From: Arcobacter siniprincipis
GTDB taxonomy: Bacteria > Campylobacterota > Campylobacteria > Campylobacterales > Arcobacteraceae
Length of the DNA: 64,000 nucleotides
Assembly: GCF_048571125.1 (NCBI RefSeq)
Contig: NZ_CP182343.1
Span: forward strand, 1,922,001 to 1,986,000
Direction: 5' to 3'
Positions within the stretch are counted from its first letter, which is position 1. The number at the start of each line of letters is the position of its first letter. Under the pieces are notes generated by a model that was given only the letters and a program-made list of their open reading frames with translations, did not search any database and was not told where the DNA came from. Positions 41,446 through 50,059 of this stretch are shown piece after piece. The translations under genes were made by a program, and so were the position numbers.

Positions 41446-43539
41446 TTATTTAATTTTTTTCCAAATACTCATTTGAGAAATTGTATGTTGATGTTTTCTT
41501 GCCGTCTCTTTTATCACAAAAGGTACATCTATCGTATCAAGCAGTTCAAATCTATCACTTAAATTTTCTTTTAAAGTATCTAAAGTTTTTACTTCTTTAT
41601 TATCTCTTACAAATCCACCTAACCAGTTTTGTTTTGGAGTATAATCTTCAAGCCAAGTATATGGACTCAAGATTACTAAAAGACCATCTTTATTTACCCT
41701 ATTTGGAATATCATCTAAGAACTTTTGAGGATAATATAATCTATCTATCAAGTTTGAACAAAATATCAAGTCATAGGCTGTATACATATCTTTTAAATTA
41801 CAAGCATCACCTTGCATAAAAGTAACTCTCTCTTTTGTCTCTTCAAGTCCAAAGTCATCTAAAGCAACAATTTTTTCTTCATATAATTCACCCTCTGTTG
41901 CAACTTTATAAGTCAAGCTATCATATTTTTTCAGTTTTATTCCAACACTTATAAAGTTAGCACTAAAATCTATTCCTAATACCTCATCAAATATCTTTCC
42001 TAGCTCAAATGAACTTCTTCCTACACTACAACCCAGATCAAGTGCTTTTTCTTTTTTTACACCTTCTAAATATGGTTTTAAGACATCAACAGAATTTTTA
42101 GGGAAGTTTTTAACTCCATAAATCTCTTCACCATAATGGAATTCACAATATTGAGAGATCTGCTCATCTGTTTCATATACATTATCATTTAGTTTAGTTC
42201 TATATTCATTATCACTTTTTACATATCTAAATCCGGCATGTTGGAAGAAGTGCTTTCTAAAAGCATATCTTGCACTTCTTAAAGTCTCATTTCCTAAACT
42301 TATAAATGAACCACCTTTTATAAGGGCATGTCTATCATCAAAAGTAGGAGTTGTAAAGTCATCATATACAGGATGAGTTTCAAATCCATCAAGGGGATAC
42401 ATAGGAGTTATACTCCATTGCCATACATTACCAACTACATCATAAAATTCACCCATAGGATATTTATCTACTGGTGTTTGATTAAAATACTTTAATCCTA
42501 TATTTGCATCACACTCTTGGGCTTTTGCATAATCATTTAATCTATAAAACTCATCTTCACTTGGAAGTCTTACTTCAAAGCCAAGTTTTTCACTCTTATA
42601 TTTACAAAATGCTTCTGCTTCATATACGTTTATATCAACTGGATAATTTAAAGGTAAAGGAACTACTCTATTTATCTCTCTTAAATAATACTTATCACCA
42701 TCTTTTAACCAAAAAGTAGGGATTTTAGTTTGTGTAAAGTCTAACCACTTCAATCCATCTTTACTAAAGTAATGTAATTTATTATAACCACCCTCTTTTA
42801 CAAACTCTAAAAACTCTCCATTTGATACAAGATACTTACTAGCTTCAAAATCTTTTATACTTGCTCTATGAAAAGAAAACTCATTATCCCAACCATAGTA
42901 GTTTGGCTTTTTATGATCTTTTTGAAGTATAACTTCTCCACCTTCTACTTTTACTAATTCATTTTGTGGATAAGTTTGGCTTCTTTCATTGTTATATTCA
43001 AATAACTCATCCTCTTTAAAATATTTTATGTCAAGTTCTCTTAATAATACAGATGATGTTTCTATATGAATATTTTCATGTTCTATTCCCATAAGTATAA
43101 CCCACATAGGAGAATTCCAATTTATAGGTATAGAGAACTCAATACTATCAATAATATCCAATACTAAAGCTTTTACTTCATCTCTATATGCTTTTGTCTC
43201 TTCATATGTTGGCCATTGGTAATTTTCATCATTTAAATCATCCCAACTCATTTCATCAACACCAATTGCAAATAGAGACTCAAGTGTTTTATTTACTCTT
43301 TTAGTTGTTATATTTGATACATTTAATTTATTCATAAAAAATGTAGCTGTATGTCCAAAATAAAATATTAAAGGATGTCTTAACCTATTTGGTTGTTCAA
43401 GTATATGTTTTTTATCTTTTAATAAATCAAAAAGTTTTTCATCTAATTCATAAGTTCTTAAAAAATATTCTCTTATCTCTTCTCTTTTTTCTTCAACTGT
43501 TCCGTTATTTAAATCTATCGTTTTCCAATTATAATTCAT
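41446..43539 (-). CDS. ovoA: OvoA, 5-histidylcysteine sulfoxide synthase / ovothiol A synthase
   Basis: Iron enzyme that joins cysteine sulfur to C5 of histidine and, in its C-terminal domain, N-methylates the thiolhistidine to ovothiol. Order: DinB-like domain with likely iron ligands His63 (FGHTATFF), His154 and His158 (EHENIHIE); FGE-sulfatase domain (about 185-440; WDNEFSFH, GNVWQWSITPMYPLDGF, KGGSFISLGNETLRSARYAFRKHF); SAM methyltransferase domain (about 490-690; ALDLGCSVGRSSFELG, FCSNLIDRLYYP). Length 697 is that of the three-domain OvoA, which separates it from EgtB (no methyltransferase). Makes a low-molecular-weight antioxidant thiol. Confidence 0.92.
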   Translation of the reverse strand: MNYNWKTIDLNNGTVEEKREEIREYFLRTYELDEKLFDLLKDKKHILEQPNRLRHPLIFYFGHTATFFMNKLNVSNITTKRVNKTLESLFAIGVDEMSWDDLNDENYQWPTYEETKAYRDEVKALVLDIIDSIEFSIPINWNSPMWVILMGIEHENIHIETSSVLLRELDIKYFKEDELFEYNNERSQTYPQNELVKVEGGEVILQKDHKKPNYYGWDNEFSFHRASIKDFEASKYLVSNGEFLEFVKEGGYNKLHYFSKDGLKWLDFTQTKIPTFWLKDGDKYYLREINRVVPLPLNYPVDINVYEAEAFCKYKSEKLGFEVRLPSEDEFYRLNDYAKAQECDANIGLKYFNQTPVDKYPMGEFYDVVGNVWQWSITPMYPLDGFETHPVYDDFTTPTFDDRHALIKGGSFISLGNETLRSARYAFRKHFFQHAGFRYVKSDNEYRTKLNDNVYETDEQISQYCEFHYGEEIYGVKNFPKNSVDVLKPYLEGVKKEKALDLGCSVGRSSFELGKIFDEVLGIDFSANFISVGIKLKKYDSLTYKVATEGELYEEKIVALDDFGLEETKERVTFMQGDACNLKDMYTAYDLIFCSNLIDRLYYPQKFLDDIPNRVNKDGLLVILSPYTWLEDYTPKQNWLGGFVRDNKEVKTLDTLKENLSDRFELLDTIDVPFVIKETARKHQHTISQMSIWKKIK

Positions 43540-43627
43540 AGCTACCCCAAATTTTTCTATCTTGTTATTCTATTTATATTTATTGTACATTTGTATACAT
43601 ATAAAGACATCTCATACTTTGTTAATA

Positions 43628-44698
43628 TTACTCTTCAATAATATCTGAAAGTTTTTTAGCCAACTCTAAAATCTCTTCTTTTTCATTTAAACCATCAATA
43701 AATCTTTGTGGAATATTTTTCAAGCCAACTTGTGCACCAACTAAGGCACCAGTTAATATTGATCTAGCTTGATTTTGTCCTCCACCATTAAGTGCATGTA
43801 ATATTGCACTTTCAAAATCATCATTAAATCTTGCCGACAAATAGTAACATGCTGGTAACATATGATAAATAGCACATGGCATTCCATATACTAAAGATAC
43901 TTTCCAAGCTGGCTCTATTTTTATATCTTTGTCATTTGCTGCTTGTGCCATAAAAGATGGAGACAATAAAGCATCAGGAGAAGCAAATAAGCCTATATTT
44001 GATGGATCTTTAGCACCATCTTTTGGTGGTTTTAAATTATCTGAAGTAACTGCATGAAAAGGCAATTCACCTTTTTTGACTAGTTTCATTAATTTTGTAG
44101 ATATATCTTTATCTAACTTTTCACCTTGAATTAACTGAGCCAACACTGCTCCATAAGCAACAGTCATTGAACCTACTATATCATCAACTTGTGTTAAAAA
44201 GGTATTATGGGAAATACTTTTTGCTAACTCTTTTGTATTTAGTGCATATAGTACAGCAAGAGCTAAAGTTCTCTCTATAGCTTCAGTTGTATCTGCTCTA
44301 CTTCCTACTTTATCCCATGGTAGTTTTTGCTCTACTCTTTGTCTATATACTTCCCTAATAGATTGAGAAGTATAACCTCCAGGTCCATGTGTTGGAATAC
44401 CATCTATTTTTGTAAATAAATCTTCATCTAGTTTTTTGCAAAAATCTTCTTGATTGTAAGCTTTATTTTCTATAAGGGATTTAATCATAAGTTTTAGGAT
44501 ATATCCTGATTGGGATTGATTACCTTTTTCTTCATGTTCATGGTATCTTCCCTTTTTAGGAGTTGTATATGTTGTAATCCACTCACCATAATCTTTATGT
44601 TGTTCATCTAAATCATAATACCAATGTGGTCCTAATGCAATTGCATCACCAATAAATGCTCCTACTATAGCACCTTGTGCTCTATCTTTTAAATTCAT
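43628..44698 (-). CDS. ADP-ribosylglycohydrolase-family protein lacking canonical metal ligands (crystallin J1-like)
   Basis: DraG/ARH fold: GAIVGAFIGDAIALGPHWYYDL at the N-terminus (read from residue 9), the all-helical core, and GALVGAQVGLKNIPQRFIDGL at the C-terminus. In DraG the metal ligands are TDDT and GGDxDT. Here the equivalent places read GNQSQSG (residues 59-65) and GGGQNQAR (305-312), so all the aspartates are replaced by N, Q or S. It may be a divergent hydrolase or a binding protein. It has its own strong promoter with two operators and lies 88 bases before ovoA. Confidence 0.78.
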   Translation of the reverse strand: MNLKDRAQGAIVGAFIGDAIALGPHWYYDLDEQHKDYGEWITTYTTPKKGRYHEHEEKGNQSQSGYILKLMIKSLIENKAYNQEDFCKKLDEDLFTKIDGIPTHGPGGYTSQSIREVYRQRVEQKLPWDKVGSRADTTEAIERTLALAVLYALNTKELAKSISHNTFLTQVDDIVGSMTVAYGAVLAQLIQGEKLDKDISTKLMKLVKKGELPFHAVTSDNLKPPKDGAKDPSNIGLFASPDALLSPSFMAQAANDKDIKIEPAWKVSLVYGMPCAIYHMLPACYYLSARFNDDFESAILHALNGGGQNQARSILTGALVGAQVGLKNIPQRFIDGLNEKEEILELAKKLSDIIEE

Positions 44699-44714
44699 AT
44701 CGATATCCTTTATT

Positions 44715-44760
44715 TACTACTAATTAGTAATTTATTTTAGAATTATACTACTAACTAGTA
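44715..44760. promoter_or_regulatory. Two operator copies in the ADP-ribosylglycohydrolase-family promoter
   Basis: TACTACTAATTAGTA (44715-44729) and TACTACTAACTAGTA (44746-44760) differ at one base, lie 31 bases apart, and each contains a palindromic TACTAA-TAGTA core. One copy sits between -35 and -10, the other near the transcription start. This is a textbook layout for a repressor; no candidate repressor gene is adjacent. Confidence 0.6.
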
Positions 44761-44770
44761 TTAAAGTCAA
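44742..44770 (-). promoter_or_regulatory. Consensus sigma-70-type promoter of the ADP-ribosylglycohydrolase-family gene
   Basis: On the minus strand: TTGACT (44770-44765), exactly 17 bases, TATAAT (44747-44742). The expected start is about 44735, 37 bases before the ATG. The promoter begins one base after the end of the upstream rraA-like gene. Confidence 0.78.
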
Positions 44771-44771
44771 G

Positions 44772-45251
44772 TTATATTAATAACTCTTTTGAAAGTATAA
44801 CTCCATCCATATCAGCATAAACAATATCACCTTGAGAAAAATTAATACCACAAAAAGAGACATCAACCCCTACTTCACCTCTTGTTTCAATAGCATATTT
44901 TCTACTACAAGTTCCCCTTGCAAATAATATTAAGTCCATATCTTTTGTAAAAAAAGTATCTCTAACATAACCATTTACAATTAAGCCCTCATAGTTATTA
45001 TCAACTGCAAATTTTGCAAGGTTATCTCCTACTACTGCAAAATACTCATCTTCCACATCTACTACAACTATTTTACCAGTACCATCTACATCTTTTAACA
45101 AATTTTTAAGATCTGTATTATTTCTATCAAGCTTTATAGTTACTACTTCTCCATAGGCCTTTTGTTTTCCGCCATAATTTTTAAACTCATTATCTAATAC
45201 ATATACTTTATCTGGGTGTGCATCACTTATATCTGCTGTAAAAAAATCCAT
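44772..45251 (-). CDS. RraA-like protein (RNase E inhibitor RraA / HMG-aldolase family)
   Basis: Compact RraA fold (159 residues). The family includes regulators of RNase E and metal-dependent 4-hydroxy-4-methyl-2-oxoglutarate or oxaloacetate aldolases. Active-site-like residues of the aldolase branch are visible: NGYVRDTFF with the Arg-Asp pair near residue 98, and YADMDGVILS near residue 147. Length and start (MDFFTADISDAHPDKV) fit RraA more than longer aldolases. It follows threonine aldolase by 12 bases. In that setting a role in keto- or hydroxy-acid metabolism is possible. Confidence 0.78.
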   Translation of the reverse strand: MDFFTADISDAHPDKVYVLDNEFKNYGGKQKAYGEVVTIKLDRNNTDLKNLLKDVDGTGKIVVVDVEDEYFAVVGDNLAKFAVDNNYEGLIVNGYVRDTFFTKDMDLILFARGTCSRKYAIETRGEVGVDVSFCGINFSQGDIVYADMDGVILSKELLI

Positions 45252-45263
45252 TTATTTTCCTTT

Positions 45264-46286
45264 TTATAATTTATTTTTAAAAAACTCTTTGAAAGCTTCT
45301 ATTACATAATCAATATCTTCACTTGTAACATCTCTATGAGTTACAACTCTTAACTCATCATAAGTTCCTGATATATTTATACCTTTATTTTTTAAATAAT
45401 TTATTAATAAACCTACATTAGTATCTTTTAATTCAATAAATATCATATTCGTATCATTTGATAAAATTTTTATTTGATTAATCTTTTCTAATTCTAAAGC
45501 TAGTTTTTTTGCATTTTCATGATCGATTTGTAAATCTTTTATATTATTATCTAAGGCATAAGAACATGCAGCTGCTAAATAACCAGATTGTCTAAGTCCA
45601 CCTCCTAGCATCTTTCTATATCTTCTAGCTTTATTTATAAACTCTTTACTTCCAACTAATACAGAACCGACAGGAGCACCTAAACCTTTTGAGATACATA
45701 TTGACATAGAATCAAAACAAGCACTTATATCTTTAATATCTATACCTAAATCAATAACTGCATTAAAAACCCTTGCTCCATCAAGATGTAATAAAAGATT
45801 TTTATCATGTGTAAATTTTCTTGCTTCTTGCAAATATGAAAGTGGCAAAACTTTTCCATCATGGGTATTTTCCAAACATAAAAGTTTAGTCATAGCAAAG
45901 TGAAAATCATCAGGTTTTATTTTTTTATTTACCTTATTTAAATCCAAAGTTCCATCTATTTCAAACTCTATTGGTTGAGCAACTATTCCACCAAGAACAG
46001 ATGAACCTCCTCCTTCATACTTAAAGATATGAGAATCTTGTCCACAGATATATTCCTCACCCCTTTGACAATGGGAAAGCATCGCTAATAAATTTGCTTG
46101 TGTACCACTTGTAGCAAATAAGGCTGATTCTTTATTTGTAAGTCTTGCTACTTTTTCTTCAAGTGCATTTACACTTGGATCTTCACCATATACATCATCT
46201 CCAACTTGTGCATTAAACATATAATCTTTCATCTGCTTTGAGGGCATTGTAAAGGTATCACTTCTAAGTTCTATTATTTTATTCAT
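45264..46286 (-). CDS. ltaE: Low-specificity L-threonine aldolase
   Basis: PLP enzyme that cleaves beta-hydroxy amino acids (threonine, allo-threonine and related) to glycine and an aldehyde. ELRSDTFTMPSKQM opens the protein, YGEDPSVNALE follows, FATSGTQANLLAM binds the cofactor phosphate, LHLDGARVFNA holds the Asp and Arg, and the PLP lysine is in CISKGLGAPVGSVLVG. Length 340. It is in a leftward string with a hydrolase upstream (12 bases) and an RraA-like gene downstream. The natural substrate could be a methylated or longer hydroxy-amino acid. Confidence 0.9.
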   Translation of the reverse strand: MNKIIELRSDTFTMPSKQMKDYMFNAQVGDDVYGEDPSVNALEEKVARLTNKESALFATSGTQANLLAMLSHCQRGEEYICGQDSHIFKYEGGGSSVLGGIVAQPIEFEIDGTLDLNKVNKKIKPDDFHFAMTKLLCLENTHDGKVLPLSYLQEARKFTHDKNLLLHLDGARVFNAVIDLGIDIKDISACFDSMSICISKGLGAPVGSVLVGSKEFINKARRYRKMLGGGLRQSGYLAAACSYALDNNIKDLQIDHENAKKLALELEKINQIKILSNDTNMIFIELKDTNVGLLINYLKNKGINISGTYDELRVVTHRDVTSEDIDYVIEAFKEFFKNKL

Positions 46287-46298
46287 TTTGCACCTTTT

Positions 46299-46991
46299 TT
46301 AAAACCACTGTATAATTTTCTCTTTTACCTCTTTTGTTCTTTCAAGTGGTAACATATGTGTTTGAGCTTCTATTTGTGTAACTTCAATATTTTTTGCTTT
46401 TAAAGAAAAGTTTTCCATAAATTTTGAACTAACAAGTCTATCTTCATTGGCATATAAAAAAGCTAAATTCAAATCACTATTTATAAGTTTTTCACTTAAA
46501 TCTTCTCTTATTATTGTGGCATTAAATTGAGAATAAAAAGCTTCTTCTCCCACATCTATATACATTTGAAGTATTAAATTTATTAATTCTTCATCCCCTT
46601 GATTTTTTGGTTCCACTAAACTTAAAACCTTTTTTCTACTAAGACCTTTAAAGCCAAACTTTTTAGTTAGTTTAATAGTTTCTCTTCTTCTTTGACACTC
46701 TACTTCATCCAAATTTGCAGGAGTACAGGCAACAGCTAAAATTTTATTTACCCTATCTGGATATTTTAATCCAAAATAACATGATATATAACCCCCAAGG
46801 GAAAATCCCAAAAGATTTATTTTTTCATCTTTTATTTTATCATTTAACACTTCTACTATTTCATCAAAACTATTTCTTAATGGAATCTCAAGATGAATAA
46901 ACTCATAAGTATCATCAAAAAGAGGGATTAACCTACTCCATAATTTTTCATCATTCATAAAGCCTGGTATTAAATATATTTTTATTTTCAT
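46299..46991 (-). CDS. Alpha/beta-hydrolase family protein
   Basis: Predicted serine hydrolase. The nucleophile elbow is LGFSLGGYISCYFG (Ser near residue 86), an oxyanion YLIPGFMNDEKLWSRL opens the protein, and the catalytic His is probably in QTHMLPLERT near the end; YANEDRLV supplies the acid. Length 230, no signal peptide. It resembles BioH/MhpC-like esterases or small thioesterases. It is first in the leftward threonine-aldolase string and is divergent from the glutamate mutase operon across 99 bases. Confidence 0.78.
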   Translation of the reverse strand: MKIKIYLIPGFMNDEKLWSRLIPLFDDTYEFIHLEIPLRNSFDEIVEVLNDKIKDEKINLLGFSLGGYISCYFGLKYPDRVNKILAVACTPANLDEVECQRRRETIKLTKKFGFKGLSRKKVLSLVEPKNQGDEELINLILQMYIDVGEEAFYSQFNATIIREDLSEKLINSDLNLAFLYANEDRLVSSKFMENFSLKAKNIEVTQIEAQTHMLPLERTKEVKEKIIQWF

Positions 46992-47090
46992 TAAATCACT
47001 TCATTTTTTTGTTCTATTTTATCTAATAAAAGTTTTACATACTTTTAGATATTCTAATCTCCTTTATAAAATGAATAAATAGGCAATTAA
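46992..47090. promoter_or_regulatory. Divergent intergenic region between hydrolase and glutamate mutase genes
   Basis: Ninety-nine A/T-rich bases hold start signals for both operons. TTATAAA at about 47064-47070 and AAAGGAG-like sequence on the minus strand are visible; AGGCAATTAA precedes glmS. No strong dyad or terminator is seen. The short shared region allows co-regulation of both operons. Confidence 0.4.
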
Positions 47091-47501
47091 ATGAAAGTAG
47101 TAACAGGTGTTGTAGGAAACGATATACACGTTGTAGCAAATAGATTAATTGATCTCTCATTACAAGCAAGGGGATTTGAAGTATTTAACCTTGGAGTTAA
47201 TACTTACTTAGAAGAATTCTTTGATGCTGTAATAGAAACCAATGCAGATGTACTTTTAATCTCTTCTTTAAACGGTGAAGCAGAAGGTTGGTGTAGAGAA
47301 GTAAAGATACTAAAATCAAAATATAAAAACTTAGATAATGTGGTTTTTATGATTGGTGGAAACTTAGTGGTTGGAACAGGTGATGCTTCAATTATCGTGC
47401 CAAAATTCAAAAACTACGGGTTTGATTTGGTATTTCATCAAGTAGATTTAAATACAGGGTTAGATGAATTAGAAAAATATTTAAAGACGAGAGAATCATG
47501 A
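47091..47501 (+). CDS. glmS: Glutamate mutase (methylaspartate mutase) sigma subunit, B12-binding
   Basis: Small subunit that binds adenosylcobalamin and, with GlmE, interconverts L-glutamate and (2S,3S)-3-methylaspartate. The cobalt-ligating pattern D-x-H-x-x-G is present as Asp11-Ile-His13-Val-Val-Ala16, so the last glycine is alanine. SSLNGEAEG and MIGGNLVVG are the other cobalamin-contact loops. Length 136 is normal (137 in Clostridium). It overlaps glmE by 4 bases (ATGA). The corrinoid uptake genes at the start of the window could supply the cofactor. Confidence 0.9.
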   Translation: MKVVTGVVGNDIHVVANRLIDLSLQARGFEVFNLGVNTYLEEFFDAVIETNADVLLISSLNGEAEGWCREVKILKSKYKNLDNVVFMIGGNLVVGTGDASIIVPKFKNYGFDLVFHQVDLNTGLDELEKYLKTRES

Positions 47502-48862
47502 GTTTATTGCAAGAGGAACGAGAGATAATTTTAAGTAATGAATATGTAGAGCATTTTGACTTTGCTGAGGTTGAAGAGTTTGTAAAAAATGCTTCAAAAG
47601 ATCTATTTATTTCACATAACTTTAGAACAAAAAACAAGATGTTAGTTCAACCACGAGGTGGATTTCCTACATACAATAAAATGTATGCACTTTATGAATT
47701 TTTTGTAAATGCAAATGTTGATGTATTACCTTGTACTATTGATTCAAATACAAGACTAAATGACTATGCAACATCTAAGAAAATGCTAAGACTTTCAGAA
47801 GAGAGTGAAGTTGATATGTTAAATGGTTATCCTTTAGTTAATCATGGATATAGAACTACTAGAAAGATGATTACTCACTTTAACAAGCCTGTATCACTTA
47901 GACATGGAACACCAGATGCTAGACTTTTAATAGAAACAGCTATTGCTTCTGGTATTTTTGAAATAGAGGGTGGTCCTATTACTTACCTTTTACCCTACTC
48001 TAAAAACTTTCCATTAGATAAAGCATTTTTATATTGGAAGTATGTTGAAAGAGTTTGTGCAAAATATTCAACACTAAATGAACCAATAAACAGAGAATCA
48101 TTTGGACCACTTACAGCAACACTTGTTCCTCCTTGTATTACTATTGTTATTCAATTAATTGAGATGCTTTTATCACTTGAAGAAGGAGTTAAATCATTTT
48201 CTGTATCTTTTTCACAAAGTGGAAGTGTAAACCAAGATATTGTAACTGGAGCTGTTATAAGAAAACTTGCAAAACATTATGCCAATGAAATTGGCTGTGG
48301 AGATGCGGAGGTTCATTTAGTATATCACCAATGGATGGGTGCTTTTCCTATGGATCAAAACTTTGCATCACAACTTATTTCTATGTCAACAGCCATTGCA
48401 GCTATGGTTGGTGCTGATAAGATTATTACAAAAACAAAAGAAGAAGCTTCTGGAATTCCTACAAAAGAGGCAAATGCTGAAACAGTTGCAAATACCCAAT
48501 ACCTTCTTAGAATTTTAAATGGTCTTCCAAATGTAGTAGACCAAGAAGAAGAAGAGAATTTAACCTTAGAAGTTAAAGCTATCATGGAAGCCATATTCAA
48601 TGATAGTGCTGATACTTTGTGGAGAAAAGCATTTAATAGTATCAAAAATGGAATAATAGATGTGCCTTTCTCTCCTCATATTATAAATCATAATGAGATG
48701 ATTACAATAAGAGATGCAAATAAAAATATAAGAATAATGCAAAGAGGAAATGTTCCAATTCCTGATAAGTGTTTTGAATATGAAAAATCAAAATGTGATC
48801 TTAAAAAAGATACTACATCTATAGTAAATGATATTATCCATGATATAGGAATTATGCAATGA
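47498..48862 (+). CDS. glmE: Glutamate mutase (methylaspartate mutase) epsilon subunit
   Basis: Catalytic TIM-barrel subunit. Residues that hold glutamate in the Clostridium cochlearium enzyme (Arg66, Arg100, Arg149, Glu171, Tyr177, Tyr181) have matching candidates with a constant offset: Arg53 (QPRGG), Arg86 (DSNTRLNDY), Arg135 (RHGTPDAR), Glu157 (IEGGP), Tyr163 and Tyr167 (ITYLLPYSK). This argues for true glutamate specificity. Length 454 versus about 483 in Clostridium, slightly shorter at the ends. It is coupled to glmS and glmL by 4-base overlaps. No methylaspartate ammonia-lyase is present. Confidence 0.9.
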   Translation: MSLLQEEREIILSNEYVEHFDFAEVEEFVKNASKDLFISHNFRTKNKMLVQPRGGFPTYNKMYALYEFFVNANVDVLPCTIDSNTRLNDYATSKKMLRLSEESEVDMLNGYPLVNHGYRTTRKMITHFNKPVSLRHGTPDARLLIETAIASGIFEIEGGPITYLLPYSKNFPLDKAFLYWKYVERVCAKYSTLNEPINRESFGPLTATLVPPCITIVIQLIEMLLSLEEGVKSFSVSFSQSGSVNQDIVTGAVIRKLAKHYANEIGCGDAEVHLVYHQWMGAFPMDQNFASQLISMSTAIAAMVGADKIITKTKEEASGIPTKEANAETVANTQYLLRILNGLPNVVDQEEEENLTLEVKAIMEAIFNDSADTLWRKAFNSIKNGIIDVPFSPHIINHNEMITIRDANKNIRIMQRGNVPIPDKCFEYEKSKCDLKKDTTSIVNDIIHDIGIMQ

Positions 48863-50049
48863 GCCAATTAACTAACAAACTACTAATAGATGTAGGAAGT
48901 ACTTATTTTAAAGTTAGTTCATCAAAAGGTGTTGAACAACATTTTAGAGACTTCAATAAAGATATATACGATGACTTAACATATAAGTGTGGAGATACAA
49001 TTAAAACATACGAAAAAGAGAATGTTTATATTTGTTCCTCTGCAAATGGAGGGCTTAGTACACTTATTATTGGTGTTACAAATTCTTTTTCACTTAAATA
49101 TGCTACAAATATAGCATTTAACTCTGGCATTAATATCATTGATACTATTTTATACCAAGATATTGAAAGCTCTTCTATTCCTAGTGATTTGATTGATGTT
49201 GTTATTGTTGTAGGGGGAATTGATTCTGTTTGTGACATTTTTGGAAAAGAATTATTTGATTATTTAGAAAAAATAAAATACTCAAACATTGTTTATGTAG
49301 GAAGTTCAAAAGATAGAGACATGCTTCAAAAAAACATACAAGACTTAGTTGTATTAGCAAATATTATTGATGATAAGCTTCATATTGTAGAAGAAAACTT
49401 AAAAGAGTATTTAACTAATCTTTATCAAGCTGATATTATGGGAAAAGAAGACATCAAACACCTTTATGAAATAACATCAAATCAAATATATTCTACTCCA
49501 TATATAGTAAATAAAACTTTGCCATTTATTAATACTAAGTTTTCAGTTGTAAATCCATATATTTTAATAGATATAGGAGGAGCAACTACTGATATTCATT
49601 ATTCAAAAGATTTAGTGGATGAAAATATTGTTACAACAAATGAGTATGATAGACTTGTATTTAAAAAACTAGGTGTTTTTAAATCAAAAGAGTCTTTAAT
49701 CTTTAGTGCAAAAAACAATGAATTTGTGTATGAGTTATTATCTCACTTAAAAGTTACAGAAAATATCTTTGAAGAACAAAGTGAGAAAGCCTTAAAAATA
49801 TTAATGCAACTTGCGATATTCTTAGTTTTATGTAAAGTATCACACTATAGAAAAGCTTATGTAAACTTAAAGCTATTATCACTTAATACAGTAGTTTTAA
49901 CAGGTGGTATTACAAAGGTTTTATCACAAGAAGAAATTGAAGATATCATCTCATTTTTTTATAAAAAAATTCTAAATTCAAACCATAACCCAAGTGTTGT
50001 AATGGATTCAAATTACGATATCTGGACTATTGGTTTAACTCAAAATTAA
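48859..50049 (+). CDS. glmL: GlmL/MutL-family ATPase, putative glutamate mutase reactivating factor
   Basis: Actin/Hsp70-like ATPase fold. The phosphate loops are LLIDVGSTYFKVS near the N-terminus and ILIDIGGATTDIHYS near residue 234, and VVLTGGITKVL near residue 350 is the adenosine loop. The 396 residues are shorter than the roughly 460 of clostridial MutL. In Clostridium the corresponding gene lies between the two mutase genes; here it follows both. It probably exchanges inactivated cobalamin in the mutase. Confidence 0.82.
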   Translation: MSQLTNKLLIDVGSTYFKVSSSKGVEQHFRDFNKDIYDDLTYKCGDTIKTYEKENVYICSSANGGLSTLIIGVTNSFSLKYATNIAFNSGINIIDTILYQDIESSSIPSDLIDVVIVVGGIDSVCDIFGKELFDYLEKIKYSNIVYVGSSKDRDMLQKNIQDLVVLANIIDDKLHIVEENLKEYLTNLYQADIMGKEDIKHLYEITSNQIYSTPYIVNKTLPFINTKFSVVNPYILIDIGGATTDIHYSKDLVDENIVTTNEYDRLVFKKLGVFKSKESLIFSAKNNEFVYELLSHLKVTENIFEEQSEKALKILMQLAIFLVLCKVSHYRKAYVNLKLLSLNTVVLTGGITKVLSQEEIEDIISFFYKKILNSNHNPSVVMDSNYDIWTIGLTQN

Positions 50050-50059
50050 AGGATAAAAG

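Noticed and set aside
43560..43615. TGTA-N8-TACA dyad upstream of ovoA as an operator
   Set aside because: Only four-base arms in a very A/T-rich stretch; such pairs are expected by chance.
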